Below are positions 7,339 through 15,866 of a stretch of 56,437 nt of DNA, piece after piece. The notes beneath the pieces were generated by a model. The model ran no database searches and was not told where the DNA came from. It saw only the letters and a list, made by a program, of their open reading frames with translations. The DNA is from an uncultured beta proteobacterium (lineage in GTDB: Bacteria > Pseudomonadota > Gammaproteobacteria > Burkholderiales > Burkholderiaceae_C). The DNA is taken from positions 1 to 56,437 of the forward strand of contig CAISLN010000060.1 in NCBI GenBank assembly GCA_903886275.1, given 5' to 3'. The position numbers were made by a program, and so were the translations under genes. The first letter of the stretch is position 1. Every line of letters begins with the position of its first letter.

Positions 7339-10300
7339 TCACGCCGCCGCTTCCGCCGTCAGCGGTTGCCCCAGCGACTTCAAAATGTCGCGCACCATCT
7401 GCGCCCGCTCCTTTACCTCGGGCAGCTTGCGTTCGATGCGCAGCTTCTCGTTGCCGGCCAGTTTGATGTGCTTGTTCTTCTGGATCAGGGCGATGATGCG
7501 CATCGGGTCTATCGGCGGGTCTTTCTTGAAGGTGATGGTGATCACGTCCGGTGTCGCATCCACCTTGACCACGCCATAGGGCTTGGCGATCACGCGCAGG
7601 CGGTGCACGTCGATGAGGGTCTGGGCCTGCGAGGGCAGCTTGCCGAAGCGGTCCACGATTTCTTCCAGCAGGGAGTCGATCTGGTCGGTGTTCTTGGCCG
7701 TGGCGAGCTTCTTGTAAAACGAAAGGCGCAGGTGCACATCGCCGCAATAGTCGTCGGGCAAGAGCGCGGGGCCATGCAGGTTGATCTCGGTGGAGACGTT
7801 GAGCGGGCTCAAGAGGTCGGGCTCGATGCCGGCCTTGAGGCAGCGCACCGCCTCGCTCAGCATCTCGTTGTAGAGCTGAAAGCCCACCTCCAACATATTG
7901 CCGCTCTGGTTTTCGCCCAGCACCTCACCGGCACCGCGGATCTCTAGGTCGTGCATGGCCAGGTAAAAGCCGCTGCCGAGTTCTTCCATCGCCTGGATGG
8001 CGTCCAGGCGCTGCTGGGCCTGCTTGGTCAGACCCTCGATGTCGGGCACCATCAAATAGGCATAGGCCTGGTGGTGGCTGCGCCCCACGCGCCCGCGCAA
8101 CTGGTGCAACTGGGCCAGGCCGAACTTGTCGGCGCGGCTCATCACAATCGTGTTGGCGGTCGGCACGTCAATGCCGGTCTCGATGATGGTGGAACAAAGA
8201 AGCAGGTTGTAGCGCTGGGCAATGAAGTCGCGCATCACGGCTTCCAACTGGCGCTCGGGCATCTGGCCATGGGCCACGGCAATGCGGGCTTCGGGCAGCA
8301 GTTCTTCGAGCTTGGCGCGCCGGTTCTCAATCGTCTCCACCTCGTTGTGCAGAAAGTAAACCTGGCCGCCGCGCTTCAATTCGCGCAGCACGGCCTCGCG
8401 GATCACGCCATTGCCCTCGCTGCGCACAAAGGTCTTGATGGCCAGACGGCGTTGCGGTGCTGTGGCAATCACCGACAGATCACGCAGGCCCTCTAACGCC
8501 ATGCCCAGGGTGCGCGGAATCGGCGTGGCGGTGAGGGTGAGCACATCGACCTCGGCGCGCATGGCCTTCATGGCCTCCTTGTGGCGCACGCCAAAGCGGT
8601 GTTCCTCGTCGATGATCAAGAGCCCCAGGTCCTTGAAATGCGTGTCTTGGCTGAGCAGCTTGTGGGTGCCGACCACGATGTCGATGGTGCCGTCCTTGAC
8701 GCCCTTGAGCGCGGCGGTGATTTCCTTGGCGGAGCGAAAGCGGCTCATCTCGGCAATCTTCACCGGCCATTTGGCAAAGCGGTCGGTCAGGGTCTGGAAA
8801 TGCTGCTCGGCCAAGAGCGTGGTGGGCGCCAGAAAGGCCACCTGTTTGCCGCCGGTCACCGCCACAAAGGCGGCGCGCAGGGCGACCTCGGTCTTGCCAA
8901 AGCCCACATCGCCGCAGATCAACCGGTCCATGGGGCGCGGGCTGATCATGTCTTGGATGACGGCGTGGATGGCGGCCTTTTGGTCGGCCGTTTCCTCAAA
9001 GCCGAAATCGTTGGCAAAGGTTTCGTAGTCTGCGGGCGAGTAGCGAAAGGCAAAGCCTTCGCGCGCGGCACGGCGGGCGTAGATGTTCAAGAGTTCGGCG
9101 GCCGAATCGCGTACCTGCTCGGCAGCGCGCCTCTTGGCCTTTTCCCACTGGCCCGAACCCAGGCGGTGCAGCGGTGCCTCGTCGGCGGAAACACCGGTAT
9201 AGCGGCTGATCAACTGCAACTGGCTGACCGGCACATACAGCGTGGCCGCATCGGCATATTCCAGATGCAGAAATTCCTGCAGCTCGGGCTCTCCCTGCGC
9301 ATCCTTGTTGCCCATGTCCATGTGGATCAGGCCACGGTAGCGCCCGATGCCATGTGCGGAGTGCACCACCGGGTCGCCCAGGGTCAGCTCGGACAGGTCC
9401 TTGATCAGCGCCTCTACATCGCTGACCTGTTCCTGCTTCTTGCGCCTGCGCGTGACAGGGCCTGCTGCAAACAGCTCGGTCTCGGTGACCAGATCGACAC
9501 CGGTCTCCAGCCAGCCAAAGCCGACCGTCAGGCCCGCCGTGGCAATGCCCCATTTCTCGCTGCTGTCTATGAATTCCTGCAGGGATTCAAACGCGGGCGG
9601 ATTGATTTGCGAGGCGCGCAAAAAGTCCAACAGGCTTTCGCGCCGGCCATCGCTCTCGGCCAGTATCAAGAGGCGCTGCTGGGTGTTGCGCGCGTAGTCC
9701 TTCAGCTTTAGGAGAGGGTCTTCGGTGCCGCGCACAGCGGCCATGGGGGGCAGGGCGCTGATGTCGGCATGGGCCGTGGCCGCTTCTTCCGCGGTGTTGG
9801 ATTTGAGCGCCAGTTGCGCATGGCCATTCGCCAATGCATAAAACTGCTCGGTGCCCAGAAACAGGCTCTCAGGTGGCAGGGCCGGGCGATCCGGGTCACC
9901 TTGCACCAGCCGGTAGCGGTCCTTGGTGTCCTGCCAGAAGCGCTGGAAGGCCGGCTCCAGGTCGCCATGCAGCACCACGGTGGCGTCCGCGCCCACATAG
10001 TCAAACACCGTGGCGGTCTCTTCAAAGAAAAGCGGCAGGTAGTACTCGATACCGGCTGTGGCCACGCCGTTGCCAATGTCCTTGTAGATGCGGCTCTTGG
10101 TCGGGTCGCCGTCCAGCAGTTCGCGCCAACGGCCGCGAAAACGCGCACGGGCATCGTCGTCCATGGGGAACTCACGCCCGGGCAGCAGGCGGATCTCGGG
10201 CACCGGGTACAGGCTGCGCTGGCTATCCGGATCGAAGGTGCGGATGCTGTCGATCTCGTCGTCAAACAAATCGACCCGAAACGGCACCAGCGAGCCCATG

Positions 10301-10827
10301 GGAAACAAATCAATCAGGCCGCCGCGCACCGCGTATTCGCCGGGGCTGACCACCTGGCTCACATGGCTGTAGCCGGCCAGCGTCAATTGGCCCTTGAGCT
10401 TGGCCTCGTCGAGCTTTTGTTTGACCTTGAATTCAAAGGTGTAGCCCGCCAAAAAGCTGGGGGGCGCCAGCCGGTACAGCGCGGTGGTGGCCGGCACGAT
10501 GATCACATCGGCACCGGTTTCCTTGTTGCGCTGTTGGATGCGCCAAAGAGTCGCCAGCCGCTCGCTGATCAGGTCCTGGTGCGGGCTGAAGGTGTCATAG
10601 GGCAGGGTCTCCCAGTCCGGGAACAGGGCGCAGCGCAGCGTGGGGGCGAAGAAGGCAATTTCTTCCAGCAACCTCTGGGCGTCACTGGCGTCGGCCGTGA
10701 CGATGGCCAGCGGTTTGCCACTCGCTTTTTCGCGCAGTCCGAGTTGTGCCAGGAGGAGGGCGTCTGCAGAACCCGCAGGGCGGGGGATGGTGTAGCGTTT
10801 GCCGCTGCTGAGTTTCGGTAGATCCAT
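7339..10827 (-). CDS. mfd: Transcription-repair coupling factor
   Basis: ATP-dependent translocase that removes RNA polymerase stalled at DNA lesions and recruits UvrA for nucleotide-excision repair. The 1162-residue protein has the family's full architecture: UvrB-like N-terminal domains (about 1-350), the CarD-like RNA-polymerase interaction domain (VVHSAHGIGRYRGL, about 490-560), helicase domains with Walker A GDVGFGKTE near residue 637 and Walker B IIDEEHRFG near 738, the HQLRGRVGRS motif, and the TRCF C-terminal domain. It is transcribed away from ispD; the intergenic region holds the duplicated ispD fragment. Confidence 0.98.
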   Translation of the reverse strand: MDLPKLSSGKRYTIPRPAGSADALLLAQLGLREKASGKPLAIVTADASDAQRLLEEIAFFAPTLRCALFPDWETLPYDTFSPHQDLISERLATLWRIQQRNKETGADVIIVPATTALYRLAPPSFLAGYTFEFKVKQKLDEAKLKGQLTLAGYSHVSQVVSPGEYAVRGGLIDLFPMGSLVPFRVDLFDDEIDSIRTFDPDSQRSLYPVPEIRLLPGREFPMDDDARARFRGRWRELLDGDPTKSRIYKDIGNGVATAGIEYYLPLFFEETATVFDYVGADATVVLHGDLEPAFQRFWQDTKDRYRLVQGDPDRPALPPESLFLGTEQFYALANGHAQLALKSNTAEEAATAHADISALPPMAAVRGTEDPLLKLKDYARNTQQRLLILAESDGRRESLLDFLRASQINPPAFESLQEFIDSSEKWGIATAGLTVGFGWLETGVDLVTETELFAAGPVTRRRKKQEQVSDVEALIKDLSELTLGDPVVHSAHGIGRYRGLIHMDMGNKDAQGEPELQEFLHLEYADAATLYVPVSQLQLISRYTGVSADEAPLHRLGSGQWEKAKRRAAEQVRDSAAELLNIYARRAAREGFAFRYSPADYETFANDFGFEETADQKAAIHAVIQDMISPRPMDRLICGDVGFGKTEVALRAAFVAVTGGKQVAFLAPTTLLAEQHFQTLTDRFAKWPVKIAEMSRFRSAKEITAALKGVKDGTIDIVVGTHKLLSQDTHFKDLGLLIIDEEHRFGVRHKEAMKAMRAEVDVLTLTATPIPRTLGMALEGLRDLSVIATAPQRRLAIKTFVRSEGNGVIREAVLRELKRGGQVYFLHNEVETIENRRAKLEELLPEARIAVAHGQMPERQLEAVMRDFIAQRYNLLLCSTIIETGIDVPTANTIVMSRADKFGLAQLHQLRGRVGRSHHQAYAYLMVPDIEGLTKQAQQRLDAIQAMEELGSGFYLAMHDLEIRGAGEVLGENQSGNMLEVGFQLYNEMLSEAVRCLKAGIEPDLLSPLNVSTEINLHGPALLPDDYCGDVHLRLSFYKKLATAKNTDQIDSLLEEIVDRFGKLPSQAQTLIDVHRLRVIAKPYGVVKVDATPDVITITFKKDPPIDPMRIIALIQKNKHIKLAGNEKLRIERKLPEVKERAQMVRDILKSLGQPLTAEAAA

Positions 10828-10871
10828 GGTTGAGGGGGATTCTAGAATGGGCCAGCCTCATACTGCCGCCC

Positions 10872-10991
10872 ATGCCCCAAACAACCTTGCATTCCTCCTC
10901 TGCCGAAACGCCCAATCCACGCCTGTGGGCTCTGATTCCCTGTGCGGAAAACAGCTCGCGCTCGGGGGCCGTGGGGCCCAAGCAGTACCAG
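10872..10991 (+). pseudogene. Duplicated 5' fragment of ispD
   Basis: The first 40 codons of ispD occur here in a damaged copy. Bases 10871-10991 match 11664-11784 over 121 bp without gaps, with seven mismatches (about 94% identity). The translation MPQTTLHSSSAETPNPRLWA continues with CAENSSRSG where the true gene has CAGNGSRSG, so the nucleotide-binding loop is mutated. The match stops abruptly after CAGTACCAG; the frame then runs into unrelated sequence and ends at 11048. This copy keeps the original position behind mfd and probably the original ispD promoter, whereas the functional ispD lies 793 bp further right. Confidence 0.87.
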
Positions 10992-11061
10992 ACCGAGTCG
11001 AACGGCGTATGCCATACTCAATCAACTACGCATCACAACGCGTTTTGATAAGGAGAGGTGT

Positions 11062-11409
11062 ATGGGGCAGCTCGATCACATTGACCATGACACTGAGAAG
11101 GCCGTCCGACGTTTCCTTGTTTTAATCGCCGGTCGCTATGACGTGGCGGGAACGATCGTTTTCGGCAGTCGTGCGCGTGGTACCCATCGCCCCGACAGCG
11201 ATGCCGATGTGGCCGTGCTCCTGAGCGGCGAACATCAACGATTCCTGACCACCAAGCTGGCAATGGCCGACGTGGCTTTTGACGTGTTGCTTGAAACGGG
11301 CATCAACATCTCGCCCCTACCGGTCTGGCTCGACGAATGGGAACACCCAGAAAATTACTCGAATCCGGCGCTACTTCAGAACATCGCCAGCGAGGGATTT
11401 CGACTGTGA
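11062..11409 (+). CDS. mntA: MNT-type nucleotidyltransferase antitoxin
   Basis: Minimal nucleotidyltransferase of the MNT/HEPN toxin-antitoxin type. In characterised MntA-HepT systems this protein neutralises the HEPN ribonuclease by adding AMP groups. The start is the ATG at 11062, preceded by AGGAGAGGTG. The 115-residue protein keeps the catalytic motif GSRARG (35-40) followed by SDADV with metal-binding Asp47 and Asp49. It overlaps the next gene by 4 bases (GTGA at 11406-11409). That partner is damaged, so the antitoxin may now lack a target. Confidence 0.86.
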   Translation: MGQLDHIDHDTEKAVRRFLVLIAGRYDVAGTIVFGSRARGTHRPDSDADVAVLLSGEHQRFLTTKLAMADVAFDVLLETGINISPLPVWLDEWEHPENYSNPALLQNIASEGFRL

Positions 11410-11639
11410 GTAGTCAGTTGACTCCCCTTGCCTTGATGGCAAAGGCCGACCGTGCATGTTCGTCGGCGCGGGCATTGCTTGATTTGGGCGACGTGGACGG
11501 TGCATGCAACCGCGCCGACTACAAGGGCGACTCGGTTGAACTGAGCGATGCACAGGAAATGGTGGCACAGGCTGAAACCTTTGTGAATGCCATGCATGCC
11601 GAGTTCATGCCCAAGACCCCAAACGATGACGGCCATTGA
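11406..11639 (+). pseudogene. hepT: HEPN-domain toxin gene with an internal in-frame deletion
   Basis: From the coupled GTG at 11406 the frame encodes 77 residues, whereas HEPN partners of MNT proteins are usually about 120-140. The beginning (ARALLDLGDVDGACNRA) and end (DYKGDSVELSDAQEMVAQAE) match the two ends of a HEPN domain, but they are joined directly. Relatives have CNRAYYAMFDAA... followed by some 50-60 residues carrying the R-x(4-6)-H catalytic motif before the ADY...GD...A segment. That block is missing here while the frame is preserved. The product should be inactive as a ribonuclease. The expected motif order is family knowledge; the missing segment is inferred from it. Confidence 0.78.
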
Positions 11640-11663
11640 GGCGCGGGTCAGCGCCTGGACTGA

Positions 11664-11784
11664 CATGCCCCAAACAACCTTGCGTTCCTCCTCTGCCGAA
11701 ACGCCCAATCCACGCCTGTGGGCTCTGATTCCCTGCGCGGGCAATGGCTCGCGCTCGGGGGCCGTGGGCCCCAAGCAGTACCAG
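11664..11784 (+). repeat. Second copy of the 121-bp ispD 5' duplication
   Basis: Direct repeat of 10871-10991 with seven mismatches and no gaps. This copy opens the intact ispD gene. The two copies bracket the MNT/HEPN module, with 672 bp between them. The repeat begins exactly at the base before the ispD ATG and ends after codon 40, so the target site of the insertion was inside the ispD coding region and the 5' part was rebuilt or carried along on the right. Confidence 0.9.
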
Positions 11785-12375
11785 CAGATTGCAGGCAAAG
11801 CGATGGTGCTGCACACCCTGGACGCCTTTGCAGCGGTGGAGCGCCTGAGCGGCACCTTGGTGGTGGTGTCGGCGGGCGACGACTTCTTCGACGCCCTGTC
11901 GGTGCCCGTTGAGCCTTGTGGCGGCGCCACCCGGGCGCAGAGCGTGGCCAATGGCTTGGACGCCTTGTTGCAGCGTGGCGCCTTGTCTGCTGACTGGGTG
12001 CTGGTGCATGACGCGGCGCGCTGCCTGATCACGCCCGAGCAGATCAACACCCTGATTGATGCCTGCTTGCCCGACTCCGTGGGCGCCCTGTTGGCTCTGC
12101 CCCTGCCCGACACCCTGAAGGCGGGCAAGGACGGTCGCGTGGCAGCCACCCTGGAGCGCGGCGACAAGTGGCTGGCCCAGACACCGCAGATGTTTCGCAT
12201 AGGCGCCTTGAAGGCGGCGCTGCTGGCGGCCGGTGATGCGGTGACCGATGAGTCGAGCGCGATGGAGTGGATGGGCCTGCGCCCGCTGCTGGTGACAGGG
12301 AGTGCGCAAAACTTCAAGGTCACCTACCCGCAGGACTTTGCCCTGGCCGAAAGCGTGCTCTTGTCGCGTGCGTAA
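11665..12375 (+). CDS. ispD: 2-C-methyl-D-erythritol 4-phosphate cytidylyltransferase
   Basis: MEP-pathway enzyme that joins CTP and methylerythritol phosphate on the way to isoprenoids. From the ATG at 11665 the protein has 236 residues and the expected motifs: nucleotide loop IPCAGNGSRSG, GGATRAQSV, VHDAARC, TPQMFR, TDESSAMEW and KVTYPQDFALA. The frame is open further upstream to 11587, but the duplicated copy shows that the conserved gene begins at 11665. No ribosome-binding site is obvious, and translation may depend on the upstream TA genes. The usual neighbour ispF does not follow; tex does. Being next to an inserted TA module, its promoter may have changed. Confidence 0.94.
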   Translation: MPQTTLRSSSAETPNPRLWALIPCAGNGSRSGAVGPKQYQQIAGKAMVLHTLDAFAAVERLSGTLVVVSAGDDFFDALSVPVEPCGGATRAQSVANGLDALLQRGALSADWVLVHDAARCLITPEQINTLIDACLPDSVGALLALPLPDTLKAGKDGRVAATLERGDKWLAQTPQMFRIGALKAALLAAGDAVTDESSAMEWMGLRPLLVTGSAQNFKVTYPQDFALAESVLLSRA

Positions 12376-12486
12376 CCGTTAAAACACAGGGGCGGCGGGG
12401 TTCTGAAGCTTTTTTCAGGGCCTGCGGGCCGCTGTGGCAAACTGTCAGGCTCAGCGTTTTGGCCGCTTGCGCCGTCCTTATTTCCC

Positions 12487-14877
12487 ATGCAGAAAATCAT
12501 CGCGCAAATCGCGCAAGAAATCCGTGTTCGTCCCAACCAGGTAGAGACCGCCGTGGCCCTGCTCGATGGTGGCGCGACCGTCCCCTTTATCGCCCGCTAC
12601 CGCAAGGAGGCCACCGATGGCCTCGATGACATACAGCTGCGCGAGTTGGAGGTCCGCCTGTCCTATCTGCGCGAACTGCGCGACCGCAAGTTGGCTGTGC
12701 TCAAAAGCATAGAAGAGCAGGGCAAGATGACGCCGGCCCTGCTACGGGCCATTGATGCCTGCCCGACCAAGCAGGAGCTAGAAGACCTGTACCTGCCCTT
12801 CAAGCCCAAGCGCCGCACCAAGGGCATGATTGCCCGCGAGGCCGGCATTGCCCCCCTGGCCGAGAAGCTGTTTGCCGATCCCACCTTGGTGCCCGCCGAC
12901 GAGGCCTTGCCCTTTGTGCTGGCGGAGAAAACCGAGGCCGGCGACGACTTCACCACGGTGCAAGCGGTGCTCGATGGCGTGCGCGACATCCTGTCCGAGC
13001 GCTGGGCCGAAGACCCGGTGCTGGTGCAGGACCTGCGCGAATGGCTGTGGCAAGAAGGCCTGCTGCAGTCCACTCTGATGGCTGGCAAGGACGAAACCAA
13101 CCCCGATGTGGCCAAGTTCCGCGATTACTTTGCCTACGATGAGCCGATAGGGCGCGTGCCCTCGCACCGGGCCCTGGCTGTGTTCCGTGGCCGCGCCCTG
13201 GACATGCTGGATGCCAAGCTGGTGCTGCCCGAGCCACCGGTTGCCGTGCCGGTTGCCGTCGCAGCCGGTGCTGCCAAGGGCCGGCCCGCACCGGTAGTCA
13301 CCTTGGCCGAGGGCCGCTTGGCGCTGCGCCTGGGCTGGAGCCACCAGGGCCGCGCCGGCGACGACCTGCTGCGCAAATGCGTGGCCTGGACCTGGAAGGT
13401 CAAGCTCAGCCTGTCCACCGAGCGCGACCTGTTCGCCCGCCTGCGTGAAGACGCCGAGAAGGTTGCCATCAAGGTGTTTGCCGACAACCTGCGCGATCTG
13501 TTGCTGGCAGCCCCGGCCGGCCCGCGCGTGGTGATGGGCCTGGACCCGGGTATTCGCACCGGCGTCAAGGTGGCGGTGGTGGATGCCACTGGCAAGCTGG
13601 TGGAAACCTCTACCGTGTTCCCACATGAGCCACGCCGCGACTGGGAAGGCTCGCTGCACACCCTGGGCGCTCTGTGCCTGCGCCATGGCGTGAACCTGAT
13701 TGCGATTGGCAACGGCACGGCCAGCCGCGAGACCGACAAGCTGGCGGCCGACCTGATCAAGCTCATGAGCAAGGGGGATGCGCCTTCCATCGACAAGGTG
13801 GTGGTGTCAGAGGCCGGCGCGTCTGTGTATTCCGCCAGCGAATTTGCTTCGCAAGAAATGCCCGATGTGGATGTGAGCCTGCGCGGCGCTGCCAGCATTG
13901 CCAGGCGCCTGCAGGACCCCTTGGCCGAGTTGGTCAAGATCGACCCCAAGAGCATTGGTGTGGGCCAGTACCAGCACGATGTGAACCAGAGCGCTTTGGC
14001 CAAGTCGCTGGAAACCGTGGTCGAAGACTGCGTGAATGCGGTGGGCGTGGACCTGAATACGGCCAGCGTGCCGCTGCTGTCGCGCGTCTCTGGCCTGTCG
14101 GGCACCGTGGCCAAGGCCGTGGTGCGCTGGCGTGAAGCCCATGGTGCCTTCAAGAGCCGCCAGGACCTGTTGCAGGTCACCGGCCTGGGCGCCAAGACCT
14201 TTGAGCAAAGCGCGGGTTTCCTGCGCATACGCGGTGGCACGAACCCGCTGGACATGACCGGCGTGCACCCCGAAACCTATCCGCTGGTGGAACACATCAT
14301 GGCCAAGACCGGCAAGCCGGTGGCCGAGCTCATGGGCCGCTCCGACATGCTCAAAACCCTGCGCCCCGAGCTGTTTGCCAATGCGCAGTTTGGCGTCATC
14401 ACCGTCAAGGACATTTTGGGTGAGCTCGAAAAGCCGGGTCGTGACCCGCGCCCGGACTTCAAGGTGGCACGCTTCAACGATGGCGTCGAAGACATCAAGG
14501 ACCTCAAGGAGGGCATGATTTTGGAGGGCACGGTCAGCAATGTGGCGGCCTTTGGCGCCTTTATCGATCTGGGCGTGCACCAGGACGGGCTGGTTCATGT
14601 GAGCCAGTTGGCGCACAAGTTTGTGAGCGATGCGCGCGAGGTGGTCAAGACCGGCGACATCGTCAAAGTGCAAGTGGTGGAGGTGGACGTGGCGCGCAAG
14701 CGCATTGCGCTGACCATGAAGCTGGGTGCCGCACCGGCGCGCTCGGCTTCCGACAAGGCCGGCGACAACCGCTACCAGGGAGCGGCCCGGGGTGAGCGCC
14801 AGCAGGGCAGTCGGCGTGACGAAGGACTCGGCCCCAACTCGGCCATGGCCAGTGCCTTTGCAAAGCTCAAACGGTAG
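12487..14877 (+). CDS. tex: Tex-family S1 RNA-binding transcription accessory protein
   Basis: Cytoplasmic nucleic-acid-binding protein of the Tex/YhgF family, related to eukaryotic Spt6. The 796-residue protein shows the helical N-terminal Tex region, the YqgF-like RNase H fold (VVMGLDPGIRTGVKVAVVD, about 350-480), helix-hairpin-helix repeats (VDLNTASVPLLSRVSGLSGTV region) and a C-terminal S1 domain (GMILEGTVSNVAAFGAFIDL) followed by a basic, disordered tail. Length is typical. It is preceded by a 111-bp gap after ispD that may hold its own promoter. Role: transcription processes and virulence or toxin expression in other bacteria; not determined here. Confidence 0.95.
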   Translation: MQKIIAQIAQEIRVRPNQVETAVALLDGGATVPFIARYRKEATDGLDDIQLRELEVRLSYLRELRDRKLAVLKSIEEQGKMTPALLRAIDACPTKQELEDLYLPFKPKRRTKGMIAREAGIAPLAEKLFADPTLVPADEALPFVLAEKTEAGDDFTTVQAVLDGVRDILSERWAEDPVLVQDLREWLWQEGLLQSTLMAGKDETNPDVAKFRDYFAYDEPIGRVPSHRALAVFRGRALDMLDAKLVLPEPPVAVPVAVAAGAAKGRPAPVVTLAEGRLALRLGWSHQGRAGDDLLRKCVAWTWKVKLSLSTERDLFARLREDAEKVAIKVFADNLRDLLLAAPAGPRVVMGLDPGIRTGVKVAVVDATGKLVETSTVFPHEPRRDWEGSLHTLGALCLRHGVNLIAIGNGTASRETDKLAADLIKLMSKGDAPSIDKVVVSEAGASVYSASEFASQEMPDVDVSLRGAASIARRLQDPLAELVKIDPKSIGVGQYQHDVNQSALAKSLETVVEDCVNAVGVDLNTASVPLLSRVSGLSGTVAKAVVRWREAHGAFKSRQDLLQVTGLGAKTFEQSAGFLRIRGGTNPLDMTGVHPETYPLVEHIMAKTGKPVAELMGRSDMLKTLRPELFANAQFGVITVKDILGELEKPGRDPRPDFKVARFNDGVEDIKDLKEGMILEGTVSNVAAFGAFIDLGVHQDGLVHVSQLAHKFVSDAREVVKTGDIVKVQVVEVDVARKRIALTMKLGAAPARSASDKAGDNRYQGAARGERQQGSRRDEGLGPNSAMASAFAKLKR

Positions 14878-14994
14878 TGGCTGTGATTGGGCCCGCTGCT
14901 GCTGCTGCGCGGGCAGACGCAGCGGGGGCTTGATTGCAGCTCTCGCGTTGCCGCCCATAATGCACCTCAACACTGTGAGCAAAGGCATTCCCCC

Positions 14995-15801
14995 ATGAAA
15001 CTCACCGAATTGCTGGCAAGGCAGTTCAACCTGCCCAGCATTCCCAAGGTGTTGGCCCTGGTTCTCAATGAGCTCGACCACAACGAGGTCGATCTCAACA
15101 AGGTCAACCGGCTCATAGGCACGGACCCGGCGCTGACGACACGCTTGCTGCAGTTGGCCAATTCCGATTTTTTCAAGCTCGGCGGCAAGATCAGCAGCGT
15201 CTCCGAGGCGCTGGCGCTGCTCAATCTGGCGCTGGTGCGCAGCATGGTGATGGAGGCCGCCCTGGGCGCTTCTCTCAAGACCGTGCCGGGCATCAACCTG
15301 CAGCGCTTTTGGCAGTACAGCCTGAACGTGGCGCGCGTGTCGCGTTCCCTGGCTGGGGTGGTGCGACAAAACCAGCAGGCCGCCTTTACCTGCGGCCTGA
15401 TCCATGCCTTTGGTGAACTCGCCATGCACCAGGCCATGCCGCAAGAAACGGCGCGCCTGTCCGAAAAGTTCGAGCCGCTGGACCTGCGCCGGGCCTCGGC
15501 CGAGCGCAACAGCTTTGGCTATTGCTATGCGACGGTGGGGGCAGGTTTCGCCCGCCTATGGCATTTTCCGCAGAGCATGGTGGACGCCTTGGAGCACCAA
15601 TACGCGCCGTTTGAAAACAATGTTTACGAGCCCATGGCCGGCGTCATCCACCTGGCGGCCTGGCGCGCAAGGGGCAAGGAGGCAAACATGAACGAGCGCG
15701 CGCTGGCGGTCACCTTCCCGGGTCCGGTCGGCGTGGTGCTGGGTCTGGACATCGACATGGTGCTGCAGCAGGACCCCTTTGACTGGGCCGCCCACACCTG
15801 A
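14995..15801 (+). CDS. HDOD-domain signalling protein
   Basis: A 268-residue single-domain HDOD protein starting at the ATG at 14995 (MKLTELLARQFNLPSIP); the frame is open to 14887 but the extra residues are low-complexity and non-conserved in character. The family core is seen in GTDPALTTRLLQLANSDFF and in CGLIHAFGELAMHQ. It is clearly related in fold to the protein at 2768-3610 but diverged, so the two are paralogues and not a recent duplication. Function is likely regulatory; no partner is encoded next to it. It is followed by an esterase gene on the same strand after 65 bp. Confidence 0.87.
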   Translation: MKLTELLARQFNLPSIPKVLALVLNELDHNEVDLNKVNRLIGTDPALTTRLLQLANSDFFKLGGKISSVSEALALLNLALVRSMVMEAALGASLKTVPGINLQRFWQYSLNVARVSRSLAGVVRQNQQAAFTCGLIHAFGELAMHQAMPQETARLSEKFEPLDLRRASAERNSFGYCYATVGAGFARLWHFPQSMVDALEHQYAPFENNVYEPMAGVIHLAAWRARGKEANMNERALAVTFPGPVGVVLGLDIDMVLQQDPFDWAAHT

Positions 15802-15866
15802 TTGCGTTGCGGCATGGCTCCTGCGCAGCGTGTAGGATGGTTACCTACCTGCGCCACGCAAACCCC

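Noticed and set aside
12376..12486. Missing ispF as a sign of a broken MEP pathway
   Set aside because: ispF can lie anywhere in the chromosome; absence from this window says nothing about the pathway.
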